A DNA stretch of 64,000 nucleotides from Martinezella lusitana (GCF_010668395.1 NZ_WUEY01000013.1:62001-126000); one strand, 5' to 3'; positions 9,168 to 18,053 are shown, counted from the stretch's first letter. Notes: generated by a model not told the origin, from the sequence alone. Program-made: numbers and translations.

Positions 9168-10442
9168 TTATCGCATGGCAAGACCGGTGCTGACCTTGAT
9201 GAGGTCACCGGGCAGCACCTGGGTGTTCTCCTGGGCGGGAATTTCCTTCGTCTGGCCTTTGTCGTCGCGAATGATCGTATAGACGATGCTGACGCCCTGC
9301 CCGTTGGCATCGAGATTGCTGGCGTCCGCCGATTGAGCGACCGCTTCCTGCATGAGCGACTGGCTGGTGGAAAGCTTCAGCTGCAGTGTTTCCAGCTGCG
9401 TATCGGTATCCTGCATATCCTGTGCCAGCGAGCTCTGCCAGTCGTTGTGAAGGGTAATCTCGTCCTGATTGGCCTTGTTGATATCCTGCTTGGCTTTCAG
9501 CGAGGCCGTCTCGGTATCCAGAAGCGTGGCCTCCAGATCGGACGCACGCTGCTCGGCGGAAATCCGGCGAGAGGCAAGTTCCAGCCCTCTTTCGGCAAGG
9601 CTTTCGACCTTGTCACGGTCGGCCTTGGCCAGGTCCAGCTGACGGCTCTGCGTGTCGTTCTTCTTCGAAAGCGCCTCGACTTCGTTCTGCAGCAGCGTCT
9701 TCAGATCTTCCAGGGATTGCAGCTGCGTCTTCATGCGCTGGCTGCGCGTATCCATCAGCGCCTTCTCGCTTGCGAGCAGGTTTGGCGCCTGGGGCAGCTG
9801 CTTGAGTTCGGCCGGGACATCGATCTCGTCCTTACCGGCCAATTCGGCCAGCAGGCGGGCCTTGCGCATCAACAGGCGTCCGCGCTCAGCCATATAGACG
9901 ACGGCATCGCCCTTGGCATTGATGAAGTCGCGGGCAAAGCGCTGTCCGGCGTCAGCGCGCCGCATGCCGCCGCCAAGGCTCACGGCCTTGAGCACGGTCA
10001 GGTTGGGCGCGAACGGATATTCCCCGGGGTTCTGGACCTCTCCGGAGAGGTAGATCGGTCGGAACTGCGACATTTCGACGGAAGCCGAGGGCCGATCGCG
10101 CAGGCCGAACTGCTTTTGCAGGCCGATGCCGATGGCTTCGGCGATCTCATCCGTCGTCTTGCCCATGGCAGGCATTTCGCCGATGAAAGGAATGGAAATC
10201 GAACCGGAAGGGCCGACCGTGTAATCGCCCGAAACCACCGACCAATCGCGGATAGTGCCTTCGGCGGTCTGCCATTCGGCAACGCGTACATGCAGCTTGT
10301 CCATGACCCCCAGATGGTAGCCGGGCAGATTATCGGCCACGGCCGAGACTGAAGCTGCGCAAAGGCTAAGAGCAACGAAAGCTGCGCACCGAAGCGATGT
10401 GTTGACGCGAACGAGCCTCTTGGAAGGCCGAAATTCAATCAT
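9168..10442 (-). CDS. exoF: Polysaccharide biosynthesis/export protein ExoF
   Basis: The protein is 424 residues, very close to S. meliloti ExoF as I recall it. A cationic N-terminus and hydrophobic stretch (AAFVALSLCAASVSA) form a signal peptide. A Poly_export/Wza-like domain with SLBB-type repeats follows (DYTVGPSGSISIPFIGE, YLSGEVQNPGEYPF). A long central coiled coil spans about residues 190-360. In S. meliloti ExoF is required for succinoglycan made on the lipid carrier; its Wza-like domain suggests a periplasmic export role. AGGGA lies 10 bp upstream of the ATG. It sits between exoY and exoQ. Confidence 0.88.
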   Translation of the reverse strand: MIEFRPSKRLVRVNTSLRCAAFVALSLCAASVSAVADNLPGYHLGVMDKLHVRVAEWQTAEGTIRDWSVVSGDYTVGPSGSISIPFIGEMPAMGKTTDEIAEAIGIGLQKQFGLRDRPSASVEMSQFRPIYLSGEVQNPGEYPFAPNLTVLKAVSLGGGMRRADAGQRFARDFINAKGDAVVYMAERGRLLMRKARLLAELAGKDEIDVPAELKQLPQAPNLLASEKALMDTRSQRMKTQLQSLEDLKTLLQNEVEALSKKNDTQSRQLDLAKADRDKVESLAERGLELASRRISAEQRASDLEATLLDTETASLKAKQDINKANQDEITLHNDWQSSLAQDMQDTDTQLETLQLKLSTSQSLMQEAVAQSADASNLDANGQGVSIVYTIIRDDKGQTKEIPAQENTQVLPGDLIKVSTGLAMR

Positions 10443-10526
10443 GCAGGATCTTCCCTGTTACTGGTCGGCAGCCCGCAAGATGCGGGAAAACCGCAGGACG
10501 GATCCCACGGTATCTGCCAGTCATCA

Positions 10527-11207
10527 TCAATAGCTGCCGCGCGAGAGGCAGACCGCAGGAATGGTTTTGGCGATGATCATCATGTCGCTGCTGAGCGACC
10601 AGTTCTTCACATAGTGCGTATCGAAGGCGACACGGCTTTCATAGGAGACGTCGTTGCGGCCGCTCACCTGCCACAGACCGGTGAGGCCGGGGCGGGACTG
10701 CAGGTAGTAGATCGCCGCGGTCTCATAGAGTTCGAGTTCGTCTTCCACGACCGGGCGCGGACCGACGACGCTCATTTCGCCGCGGATGATGTTGATCAAT
10801 TGCGGCAGTTCATCAAGGCTGAGCTTGCGAAGCACGGCCCCGACGACGGTGACGCGGGGGTCGTTCTGCAGCTTGCGGGTTGCGCGCCACTCCTCCATTG
10901 CCCTTGGGTCGGCCTGCAGATGGGCATGCAGAATCTTGTCGCCGTCGACCATCATGGTGCGGAACTTCAGGCAGCGGAAGCTCTTGCCATTATGGCCGAT
11001 GCGGCGATGACCGTAAAATGCGGGACCGCGGTCCGTAAGCTTCACCAGCAACATCAGCATCACGAAAAGCGGGCTGATGAGAACCAGTGCGGTCATTGCG
11101 GCAGAGACGTCGAAAACGCGCTTCAATACTCCACCAGTGGGCGGAAAGACGTCGCTTTCCGCAGCGCTGAAAAAAGCCGATGTGGCCGATCTCGTCGCAG
11201 ACTTCAT
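10527..11207 (-). CDS. exoY: Undecaprenyl-phosphate galactose phosphotransferase ExoY
   Basis: The ATG at 11207 gives a 226-residue protein beginning MKSATRSATS, the start expected for rhizobial ExoY; an in-frame ATG six codons upstream is less likely. It has one N-terminal membrane segment (about 30-52) and then the bacterial sugar transferase domain with CLKFRTMM, LRKLSLDELPQLINI, GPRPVVEDE and RPGLTGLWQVSGR. ExoY transfers galactose-1-phosphate from UDP-galactose to the lipid carrier, the priming step of succinoglycan synthesis. It heads the leftward exoY-F-Q-Z group and diverges from exoX, which encodes its probable inhibitor. Confidence 0.93.
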   Translation of the reverse strand: MKSATRSATSAFFSAAESDVFPPTGGVLKRVFDVSAAMTALVLISPLFVMLMLLVKLTDRGPAFYGHRRIGHNGKSFRCLKFRTMMVDGDKILHAHLQADPRAMEEWRATRKLQNDPRVTVVGAVLRKLSLDELPQLINIIRGEMSVVGPRPVVEDELELYETAAIYYLQSRPGLTGLWQVSGRNDVSYESRVAFDTHYVKNWSLSSDMMIIAKTIPAVCLSRGSY

Positions 11208-11938
11208 AGAGAAAACTCCATTCATGTTGACGATTGGTCGGAAATTCTCGGACGCGTAATTAGAGCCGCGATGACCGGAGTGTAGGTTGGGATTTTGACT
11301 TTTTAAGCCAAACTTTTGTAGCGATATGGTATGGTGGTATATATTTACCGCATCGATGGTGACTTGGTTTAAATCAGTGATCGGTTATAGATGATATGTA
11401 CTGTATCAAGCTTCGTATAGCCGCGGCGTTGATAGCTCTGCCGCGTTGCGGAAGACGGTTTTCAAGCACGTTATAGGGAGTTCAAGGTAAGTTGTTCATA
11501 ATCATTGGCTTCGATAGCCTCGGATCGCTTTCCCGTTAGCTGCGGGCCATCTTGGTTCTCCTGCGGGATATATTGCATTGCAGCAATGTTTTGCGATGCA
11601 CATACTCAGGCTCGCTTTTTCAGGACTTTGTAATAAAAGTTGATTGAATTGGCGGTGAAGTGAGCGACGGGCGGACGAGCGAATGCGTCTTAATGGGTGT
11701 GTATTTTTGACATATCGCCAAATGATTGCAGATAAGAAAAATGAACAAATTCAATTGTAATTATAATTGACGTGTAGTTTTAACCTGCGCGGCGTAAGGA
11801 TCGTATCAATTCGCAACGGATCGCCGTGACTTGGTTGAATCTCAATGAATCATAAAATATATTTGAGGTTCAGGTCTGATAAGGGAGGAAAGACCTTGAT
11901 CGTTTTTGACATGATGGCTGAGCGGGCGAGGTAACATT
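11208..11938. promoter_or_regulatory. AT-rich divergent control region between exoY and exoX
   Basis: This 731-bp stretch has no convincing gene and is much more AT-rich than its neighbours. It must hold the exoY and exoX promoters. Visible structures are a 20-bp near-palindrome with 18 of 20 symmetric positions (11751-11770), a perfect CATTGC-a-GCAATG palindrome (11576-11588), and an 11-bp direct repeat GTGACTTGGTT at 11359-11369 and 11826-11836. In other rhizobia exoY/exoX control involves zinc-finger repressors of the MucR/Ros type that bind AT-rich DNA; which sites act here is inference. Confidence 0.6.
11751..11770. promoter_or_regulatory. AT-rich near-palindrome, candidate MucR/Ros-type operator
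   Basis: TCAATTGTAATTATAATTGA matches its reverse complement at 18 of 20 positions. It lies about 170 bp upstream of exoX and 540 bp upstream of exoY. Ros/MucR proteins bind AT-rich, partly palindromic sites, so such a regulator is a plausible binder, but no binding motif match was computed. Confidence 0.35.
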
Positions 11939-12229
11939 ATGTATGCGCCGCGCGTCTTTATCAGCATGCTGGGCACGCTGGTCGTATTTGCCATCGCAAC
12001 ATACTTTTTGACGAATTCTCTTTGGACGACCTTGATCGAGACGATCATTTGCGCCGTCCTCCTGCAGATCGGCTATTTTCTGGGCGTCCTCTATCTCGTC
12101 TGGAAGGAACGCAAGTCGCGCGATGCCTTGCTCAGCGAAGAGAAGATACCTGTATCGGGCCAGGAAGACACCAAGGTCGGTGGTCTTGCCGCGTCCAATC
12201 TCAAGCGGTCCGAGCCGTTCAACCCTTAA
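11939..12229 (+). CDS. exoX: Exopolysaccharide production repressor ExoX (SyrA/PsiA type)
   Basis: A 96-residue protein starting MYAPRVFISMLGTLVVF, with two hydrophobic segments (about 6-25 and 31-53) then a charged tail (VWKERKSRDALL). This is the layout of the small inner-membrane ExoX/PsiA repressor family. These proteins reduce succinoglycan synthesis post-translationally, the ExoX:ExoY ratio being the key factor in S. meliloti. Placement next to and divergent from exoY fits that role. GAGGT precedes the ATG. A 90-bp gap separates it from exoU. Confidence 0.88.
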   Translation: MYAPRVFISMLGTLVVFAIATYFLTNSLWTTLIETIICAVLLQIGYFLGVLYLVWKERKSRDALLSEEKIPVSGQEDTKVGGLAASNLKRSEPFNP

Positions 12230-12319
12230 GCAGGATCGCCAATCCGATCTTTTGCCCGTCCGGCGGTTGCCGGATCCGAGCCTTGTCCTAAGTCTCCGGC
12301 AGAACCATTGGAGGCTGAC

Positions 12320-13330
12320 GTGACCGACCGTGCAGAAAATAGCGTCTGCGTAATCATTGCCGCAAAGAACGCCAGCGACACCATCGGGCTGGCCGTCGCC
12401 TCAGCTCTCCGTGAACCCGAAGTGGCGGAAGTTGTCGTCATCGACGATGGCTCGACGGATGGAACCGCCGCCGCTGCATCCTGCGCCGATGACGGCAGCG
12501 GCAGGTTGACGATCCGGGAATTCGAAAAGAACCGTGGCCCGGCGGCTGCGCGCAATCATGCCATCGAGATATCCAAGGCGCCGCTGATCGGCATTCTCGA
12601 TGCCGATGATTTCTTCTTTCCAGGGCGTTTCGCCTCGCTGCTTGACGATGACGATTGGGATTTCGTTGCCGATAACATTGCCTTCGTCAGCGCCGACACC
12701 GTTCCGGATGCGCATGCGAGGCTGGATCATTTCGATGCGAAGCCGCGCTTTCTCGATCTCGTAGCGTTCGTTGAAGGCAATATTTCCAAGCGCGGCGTCC
12801 GCCGGGGCGAGATCGGCTTCCTGAAGCCCTTGATGCGCCGCTCGTTCATGGATGCGCATGGCCTGCGCTACAACGAGGCGCTGCGCCTCGGCGAAGACTA
12901 TGACCTCTACGTCCGCGCGCTGGCCAGGCACGCGCGCTATAAGATCATCCACAGCTGCGGTTACGGCGCGGTCGTGCGCAGCGATTCCCTGAGCGGTCGG
13001 CACAGGACGGAGGATTTGCGACGGCTTTATGAGGCCGACCGGGCGGTCCTTGCAAAGGGGGACCTTTCTGCGACCGACGCCGCGGCGATCCGCCGCCACG
13101 AACGTCATATTCGTGATCGCTACGAGCTACGACACTTCCTCGATATCAAGTCGCGGTCCGGGCTCTTGTCCGCCGCAAGCTACGCGCTTGCGCACCCCTT
13201 TGCCGCTCCGGCGATCGCCGGCGGCATCCTGGCGGACAAGACGGAGCGCTTCCGCAAGCACGGCGGCGCCCCCATCGCCCATGCCGGCGCCAACGGCCTG
13301 CGCTATCTTTTGCAGGCCGCGCCGGAATAG
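12320..13330 (+). CDS. exoU: Succinoglycan glycosyltransferase ExoU (GT2 family)
   Basis: GTG 12320 is preferred because GGAGG lies 5 bp upstream; it gives 336 residues. The GT-A fold signature is clear: VIIAAKNASDTIGLAV, VVVIDDGSTDGT, NRGPAAARN and the metal-binding ILDADD motif. ExoU is the glucosyltransferase credited with the sixth sugar of the octasaccharide. Assignment among the exo GT2 paralogues rests on position next to exoX and opposite exoV. It resembles ExoO (shared MKPVF/LKPLMRRSF and LGEDYDLY/IGEDYIFL segments), consistent with both forming beta-1,6 linkages. Confidence 0.85.
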   Translation: MTDRAENSVCVIIAAKNASDTIGLAVASALREPEVAEVVVIDDGSTDGTAAAASCADDGSGRLTIREFEKNRGPAAARNHAIEISKAPLIGILDADDFFFPGRFASLLDDDDWDFVADNIAFVSADTVPDAHARLDHFDAKPRFLDLVAFVEGNISKRGVRRGEIGFLKPLMRRSFMDAHGLRYNEALRLGEDYDLYVRALARHARYKIIHSCGYGAVVRSDSLSGRHRTEDLRRLYEADRAVLAKGDLSATDAAAIRRHERHIRDRYELRHFLDIKSRSGLLSAASYALAHPFAAPAIAGGILADKTERFRKHGGAPIAHAGANGLRYLLQAAPE

Positions 13331-13342
13331 GCATTTCGCGGA

Positions 13343-14287
13343 CTACAGGTAGTCGCGCCGCACACCGTCGATCACCGTCAGGAGGCGCTCCTTGCAGCCT
13401 GCGAGCGCGGCGTCCTTGCTCAGCTGCGGCTTTGCCTTGCTGGCCTGCCAGAGGGCGAGGGCCGAGGGCATGGCCAATGCCTGCTTCGCCATCACCCGCA
13501 GCGTGGTCTGCTCGGGATCGGCGAGCATGACATTTTCGCCGTACCGCTGCTTTTCGAGTTCGGCCGCAGCCTGCTTGCTGCGTTCGAAGCCGACGCCCCA
13601 GAACCGGGCTCCCTTGGCGATCGCCTCGGCACGGGTGGAAACGGGGATGTGCCTCGGCTGGTAGGTGACGCCAAGCGAACGGGCCCAGTCGTTCCACTTG
13701 AAACTGTTGATGGAACGCGAGGAGCTGACCGCAATCCACGGAACGCGGAAGGCATCGGCAAGAATTGCGCCATGCATGGATTCCGCCACGATCAGCTCGG
13801 ACGCCGCGATCTCGCGGATCACGGCCTTCGCCTCGCCGCGAGGATCGAGGTAGGAAAGGCCGACGGTCTTGCAGATCTCGGGCCAGAGGCCGGCGGCGGC
13901 CGACTCCCAATGCGGTATGAAGGTGCGTTTGCCATTCTTCGAAACATTCTGGAATTCCGGCATTTCCGTCACCAGGACGGCGGGGTCGACGATACCCATT
14001 TCGATCGGCAGGCCGACTTTTTCCGCGGTGAGCGGGCCGCGGACGCTGCGGACATCCCATTGCGACCTGTCACGCATATCGGGCAGGGAGCCATAGCCGA
14101 AGCCGCTGCCGATGACGAGCTTGCGTCCGTCGGCGGGCAGGATTTCCGTGTTGAGGACAGTTCCGACGCCGACCAGCAATGTCTGCGCATGGACGTCGCG
14201 AAGGCCGGGAAGCAGGAAATCCCAGAGCCAGAGATTGAGATCGTCACCGAAATTGCCATGGGTCGATTCCCAGTGGAACGGCTTCAT
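13343..14287 (-). CDS. exoV: Succinoglycan pyruvyltransferase ExoV
   Basis: A 314-residue protein of the polysaccharide pyruvyl transferase family. It starts MKPFHWESTHGNFGDDLNLW, where the G-N-F/I-G-D-D pattern is the family hallmark, and later has VIGSGFGYG, VRGPLTAEKVG, GIVDPAVLV and ESMHGAILADAFRVPW. ExoV transfers pyruvate from phosphoenolpyruvate to the terminal glucose as a ketal. ATG 14287 has AAGGAG upstream; an upstream in-frame extension is not family-like. It is convergent with exoU (12-bp gap) and downstream of exoW. Confidence 0.92.
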   Translation of the reverse strand: MKPFHWESTHGNFGDDLNLWLWDFLLPGLRDVHAQTLLVGVGTVLNTEILPADGRKLVIGSGFGYGSLPDMRDRSQWDVRSVRGPLTAEKVGLPIEMGIVDPAVLVTEMPEFQNVSKNGKRTFIPHWESAAAGLWPEICKTVGLSYLDPRGEAKAVIREIAASELIVAESMHGAILADAFRVPWIAVSSSRSINSFKWNDWARSLGVTYQPRHIPVSTRAEAIAKGARFWGVGFERSKQAAAELEKQRYGENVMLADPEQTTLRVMAKQALAMPSALALWQASKAKPQLSKDAALAGCKERLLTVIDGVRRDYL

Positions 14288-14374
14288 GCAGGACTCCTTG
14301 CTGATCCAAGCGATAACGGGAACATGCCGTGGCTCTTGGGTGCGGCATGCGCAGTCTATGCTGCGGTGCAAAAT

Positions 14375-15334
14375 CTAGGGCGCGAGTTTACCCACGGCAA
14401 GGCGCATGGCGCTTTGTAAGATGGCGGGGTCGCGCAGCGCCCATTTCGCCAGCAATCCGAATTGCGGCAGGCGCCGTTGCCGCATCTGTCGCGCCTGGCT
14501 CCAGAGCGCCTGCCGGCGGGCGCGGTTCTTGTAGCCGCGAATGGCTTCGACATCCTGCGGCCGGCGCGAGAATCTCTGCTCCAGTGTGTTCAGCGCGGTC
14601 CATGTGTTGAATTGCTGACGCAGAAACTGGGGTGAATCATTGTCGATGCTGTGAAAGATGTTCACGCCCTCGCCGCGTAGCGCACCCACGTTTTCACATA
14701 ACACCACACGCTTGGCCGCCAGGATGCAATCGCAGAAAAAGAGGATATCCTCGGCCGCCAGCCGCAATGTCGGCTCGAAACGGACTTTCTCGAAAAGAGA
14801 TCTCCCGATCACCATGCAGGACATATGCAGGAAGCTCCAGTCCTTCAGCATGACGCTGGCGACATTCGGGATTTCGATGACCGCGGGCCTATCCGAAAGC
14901 CGGACCGTATCGGCGGATTTGCCAAGTTCAGCGATGCTGAAATGATAATGGAACTCATCGCCGCCCTCGATGGAGTCCCAATAGCAATCGGCATGATGGT
15001 GGGTGAGTGTTCCGAATGCATTGCTCAGATGCTCCGGTGCCCATTCGTCATCCGAGTCCAGAAATGCCACGAACCGGCTGTCGGCCGGTACGCTTTCAAG
15101 GCCGGTGTTGCGCGCCCCTCCCGGGCCTGCATTGGTCTGGCGGATCACCCGGATGCGCCTTCTTTCCTCGCTGCTCAGCGATTGCAGTTCGTTTTCCGCC
15201 GGAAGCGGCGATTCATCGTCGATGATGAGTACATCGAAATCCTGAAACGTCTGCCGGGCTATCGACGTCAATGCACGCTGCAGAACGCCCGTATGCTTCT
15301 GATAGAAGGGAATAACAATCGTGATAGACGCCAT
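14375..15334 (-). CDS. exoW: Succinoglycan glycosyltransferase ExoW (GT2 family)
   Basis: At 319 residues it is close to S. meliloti ExoW as I recall it. GT-A motifs are ITIVIPFYQKHTGVLQRAL, VLIIDDESP, NAGPGGARNTG and the metal site AFLDSDDEW. It is credited with adding the seventh sugar (beta-1,3 glucose) to the lipid-linked intermediate at the cytoplasmic face. It is followed 87 bp on by exoV in the same direction. In S. meliloti the flippase gene exoT lies upstream of exoW; here that position holds only non-coding sequence. Confidence 0.88.
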   Translation of the reverse strand: MASITIVIPFYQKHTGVLQRALTSIARQTFQDFDVLIIDDESPLPAENELQSLSSEERRRIRVIRQTNAGPGGARNTGLESVPADSRFVAFLDSDDEWAPEHLSNAFGTLTHHHADCYWDSIEGGDEFHYHFSIAELGKSADTVRLSDRPAVIEIPNVASVMLKDWSFLHMSCMVIGRSLFEKVRFEPTLRLAAEDILFFCDCILAAKRVVLCENVGALRGEGVNIFHSIDNDSPQFLRQQFNTWTALNTLEQRFSRRPQDVEAIRGYKNRARRQALWSQARQMRQRRLPQFGLLAKWALRDPAILQSAMRLAVGKLAP

Positions 15335-16020
15335 TTTCCCGCCTTTACGTTTTTCGATTCAAGAGCTTGCGTTCTCATTTCCTGGGAACGCGACCATCAG
15401 TATTGCAGCGGCGCGAGCCACCACTCCCCGGCTGCGTATCCGCTGGCGGATCGCGCCGTGACGCCAACAGGTAGCGTCCATTCGATGCGGAGCAATGTCG
15501 GGAATGAGATTTTATCGAAGTTCATCCATGCAAGGCGGGGATCGTCGAATTCCGCGTCTGTGCACTTTTATGACGCATGGCCGCTCGGGATCGCGGGGAG
15601 TACAGCCATGGGAGGAGCGGGGCGAATTGATTTTCTTATAGCGATTGAATGCCTGTCGCATTTTGGTCAAGCTTCGCGCGCCAAAATCTGCTGCGCTGCA
15701 AAAAATCTTCACCTTCCAGCAGAAAAATAACAGCGTCCCGGATGCGTCGTCCAGCGCCCGCATGCAAATATCGAGCGACGCCTAAGTTCCTATCACGGCA
15801 ACGCTTTTCATCGATCTAAATCGATTTTTCTATCGCTGACGGCCGGGAAACGATGTTTTCGGTCTCCGTCACCATATCACTTTTCGCTCATTTTTGCTGC
15901 GGTGCCATATTCCCTTTCCGAAGAGCGCCCTAGGTTACGTCTGCGAGCTCTGCTGTGCTCTGTTTGAAATGGCTGCGAGGGGGGATGCAGCCCGAAGAAG
16001 GGGTGACAGACATCGTGAAT
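15335..16020. other. Gene-poor gap between exoW and exoH where exoT would be expected
   Basis: These 686 bp separate divergently transcribed exoW and exoH and must carry both promoters. No flippase (ExoT) coding sequence, intact or recognisably broken, was found. A 56-codon stop-free minus-strand stretch (15397-15567) has protein-like composition and is listed separately. The segment nearest exoH (about 15780-15900) is AT-richer and may hold the exoH promoter. Confidence 0.6.
15397..15567 (-). pseudogene. Possible 3' remnant of an unrecognised gene
   Basis: On the minus strand 56 sense codons run to a TGA at 15397-15399 and read like the end of a soluble protein (for example DDPRLAWMNFDKISF and the tail AAGEWWLAPLQY), with mostly G/C third positions. 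A TAA at 15568-15570 interrupts the same frame upstream and no start with a ribosome binding site is seen. It does not resemble a membrane flippase such as ExoT. The complementary strand is also open here, so coding is uncertain. Confidence 0.25.
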
Positions 16021-17139
16021 ATGACTGCCAACGTGTCTTCGCGGATAAACCTCATGCGTATCGTGCTTATCTCGGGCATCATCTTTGTCCACATACCGTT
16101 CGATACGCATACCAGCCCGTTCAACGGCACCTACGGGCTTTTCGATTGGCTGAGAGTGTTCCTTCGCGACAGCCTGTTTCGCGTCGGCGTTCCCTGCCTG
16201 AGTGCGATTTCAGGTTATCTGCTGTTTCGCCAGGACACGGCATCTCTGGATTATGGCAAGACCATTCGTAGAAAGACAAAGACAATCATTCTGCCGTTCC
16301 TGCTGTGGAACAGCGCGTTCTTCCTGTTCGTATTGCTCCTCCAGTACTATGGGATCGGCGATGGATATTTGCCGGATCTCTCGGAAGCTACTCCCCATAC
16401 GCTCTCGACACTTCTATTCGCGATCGACGGAACTCCGGTCAATCTACCGCTTTACTTCCTGCGGGATCTCTTCGTCTGTATTCTGCTGTCACCGCTTCTT
16501 GCCGTTCTGATCCGTCGCGCACCGTTCTTGACCTTGGCCTTTCTGCTTCTGCTTGCTGCCTGGCCGATATCGATCGGCCTCGTGCTGCGCAATTCGATTC
16601 TTTTCAGCTTCAGCTTCGGCATCTACCTCAGGCTCTATCGTATCGATGTCACGATCATGGATCGCTATGCTGCCTTGATCGGGCCTGCCTTCATCCTGCT
16701 TGCGGCGCTTCTGGCAACGGCCGCCTATATCACCGGCCCCGGTTTGCCCTTGTGGCTCGAGGTTTGCCGCAACCTGATGGTGATTGTCGGCATTCCCGGC
16801 TTCTGGGCCTTGTCGGCAATCTTCATCCGCAGCCGTTTCGGACAGAGGCTGGCGGGAACCGGCGGCCTGAGCTTCTGGATCTTCTGCGCCCACTATCCGT
16901 TGCTTTTCTGTCTCTGGGTTCTCTGGAACCGCGGCGGCAGCGATCTTTATCCGGTTTTCTATCTCCTGGCGGCGGCGCTTGCCTTGCTGCTGCTGCCTCT
17001 GACGAATGGCATGGCGCGCTACGCCATGCCGAGCCTCTACAACCTGCTGACCGGCAGCCGGACGCGCCCGCTGGCCGAAGTCCAAGCTGCCCAGAACCGC
17101 GCCGCCGAAGATCGGCATGCGCGATCCGAGCAAAGGTGA
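16021..17139 (+). CDS. exoH: Succinoglycan succinyltransferase ExoH (acyltransferase 3 family)
   Basis: A polytopic membrane acyltransferase, 372 residues from ATG 16021. The N-terminus TANVSSRINLMRI leads to the conserved FVHIPFDTHTSPF, RVGVPCLSAISGYLLF and PVNLPLYFLRDLF segments that I associate with rhizobial ExoH. ExoH adds succinate to the repeat unit, a modification needed in S. meliloti for cleavage by ExoK and for nodule invasion. The start follows family similarity; GTG 16015 (AAGGGG 11 bp upstream) or ATG 15985 are alternatives. It heads the rightward exoH-K-L-A-M-O-N-P run, 4 bp before exoK. Confidence 0.9.
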   Translation: MTANVSSRINLMRIVLISGIIFVHIPFDTHTSPFNGTYGLFDWLRVFLRDSLFRVGVPCLSAISGYLLFRQDTASLDYGKTIRRKTKTIILPFLLWNSAFFLFVLLLQYYGIGDGYLPDLSEATPHTLSTLLFAIDGTPVNLPLYFLRDLFVCILLSPLLAVLIRRAPFLTLAFLLLLAAWPISIGLVLRNSILFSFSFGIYLRLYRIDVTIMDRYAALIGPAFILLAALLATAAYITGPGLPLWLEVCRNLMVIVGIPGFWALSAIFIRSRFGQRLAGTGGLSFWIFCAHYPLLFCLWVLWNRGGSDLYPVFYLLAAALALLLLPLTNGMARYAMPSLYNLLTGSRTRPLAEVQAAQNRAAEDRHARSEQR

Positions 17140-17143
17140 TGCC

Positions 17144-17947
17144 ATGACGACATCGAAAAACTGCATATCGAGACTTGCCCTTGTCTCAATCGCTCTTTTG
17201 GGCGCATTCTTGCTGCCGCAGGCCGCGTCCGCGCAGGACAATCAATCGACGGGCGGATCCTTCGTCGACAATTTCGCGCGGCTGGACACCGGCCGCTGGT
17301 ATGTCTCCGACGGCTGGAACAACGGGCCGCACCAGAATTGCACCTGGTCGAAGAAGCAGGTGAGCATCGAGGACGGAATGCTGCAGCTGCAGTTTATCCA
17401 GTCCAAGGCAGGTGAGCGTAACTACGCCTGCGGCGAGATCCAGACGACGAAGCGGTATGGCTACGGCACCTATGAGGCGCGCTATCGCACAGCCACGGGT
17501 CCCGGCCTGAATTCCGCATTCTTCACCTATATCGGTCCGGCCGACAAAAAGCCGCATGACGAAATCGATTTCGAGGTGCTCGGCAAGAATTCCGGCCAGG
17601 TCCAGGTCAACCAATATATCTCAGCCAAGGGCGGCAATGAGAAATTGGCGCCGGTTGCCGGCGGTGCCGACCAGGGTTTCAACGATTACGCCTTCGTCTG
17701 GGAAAAGGATCGCCTGCGCTACTATGTGAACGGCAAGCTCGTCCAGGACGTAACGGATCCCTCAAAAATACCGACGAATGCGCAGAAGATCTTCTTCAGC
17801 CTGTGGGGCACCGATACGCTGAGCGGCTGGATGGGCAAGTTCGCCTATGGCGGCGAGCCTGCGACCATGCAGATCAAGCGCGTCGCCTTCACCGCGGCAG
17901 GCGAGAAGTGCCTGTTTCCGGAATCGATCACCTGCAAGATCGACTGA
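17144..17947 (+). CDS. exoK: Secreted endo-1,3-1,4-beta-glycanase ExoK (GH16)
   Basis: A 267-residue secreted hydrolase with a signal peptide (hydrophobic 11-28, cleavage near AASA-QD). The GH16 catalytic motif HDEIDFEVLG is complete, with nucleophile Glu140, Asp142 and acid/base Glu144. It also has the substrate-cleft pattern YGTYEARYRTATGPG and the late WGTD stretch. ExoK trims nascent succinoglycan to lower-molecular-weight forms outside the cell. ATG 17144 has AAAGG upstream; an in-frame ATG nine codons earlier would precede the signal peptide with polar residues. Confidence 0.94.
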   Translation: MTTSKNCISRLALVSIALLGAFLLPQAASAQDNQSTGGSFVDNFARLDTGRWYVSDGWNNGPHQNCTWSKKQVSIEDGMLQLQFIQSKAGERNYACGEIQTTKRYGYGTYEARYRTATGPGLNSAFFTYIGPADKKPHDEIDFEVLGKNSGQVQVNQYISAKGGNEKLAPVAGGADQGFNDYAFVWEKDRLRYYVNGKLVQDVTDPSKIPTNAQKIFFSLWGTDTLSGWMGKFAYGGEPATMQIKRVAFTAAGEKCLFPESITCKID

Positions 17948-18053
17948 ACCCGGCCGATCGCGCGGCGTCCCGTGCGATCGGCTGCAATGCCACGATGCAA
18001 CACCAACCACACGGAGCACCCGGTTCGGGCCGGGCGCGGAAGCGAAAATCTTG

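Noticed and set aside
15512..15763. An 83-codon minus-strand frame in the exoW-exoH gap
   Set aside because: Composition unlike a protein and no ribosome binding site; it conflicts with the more protein-like frame at 15397-15567.
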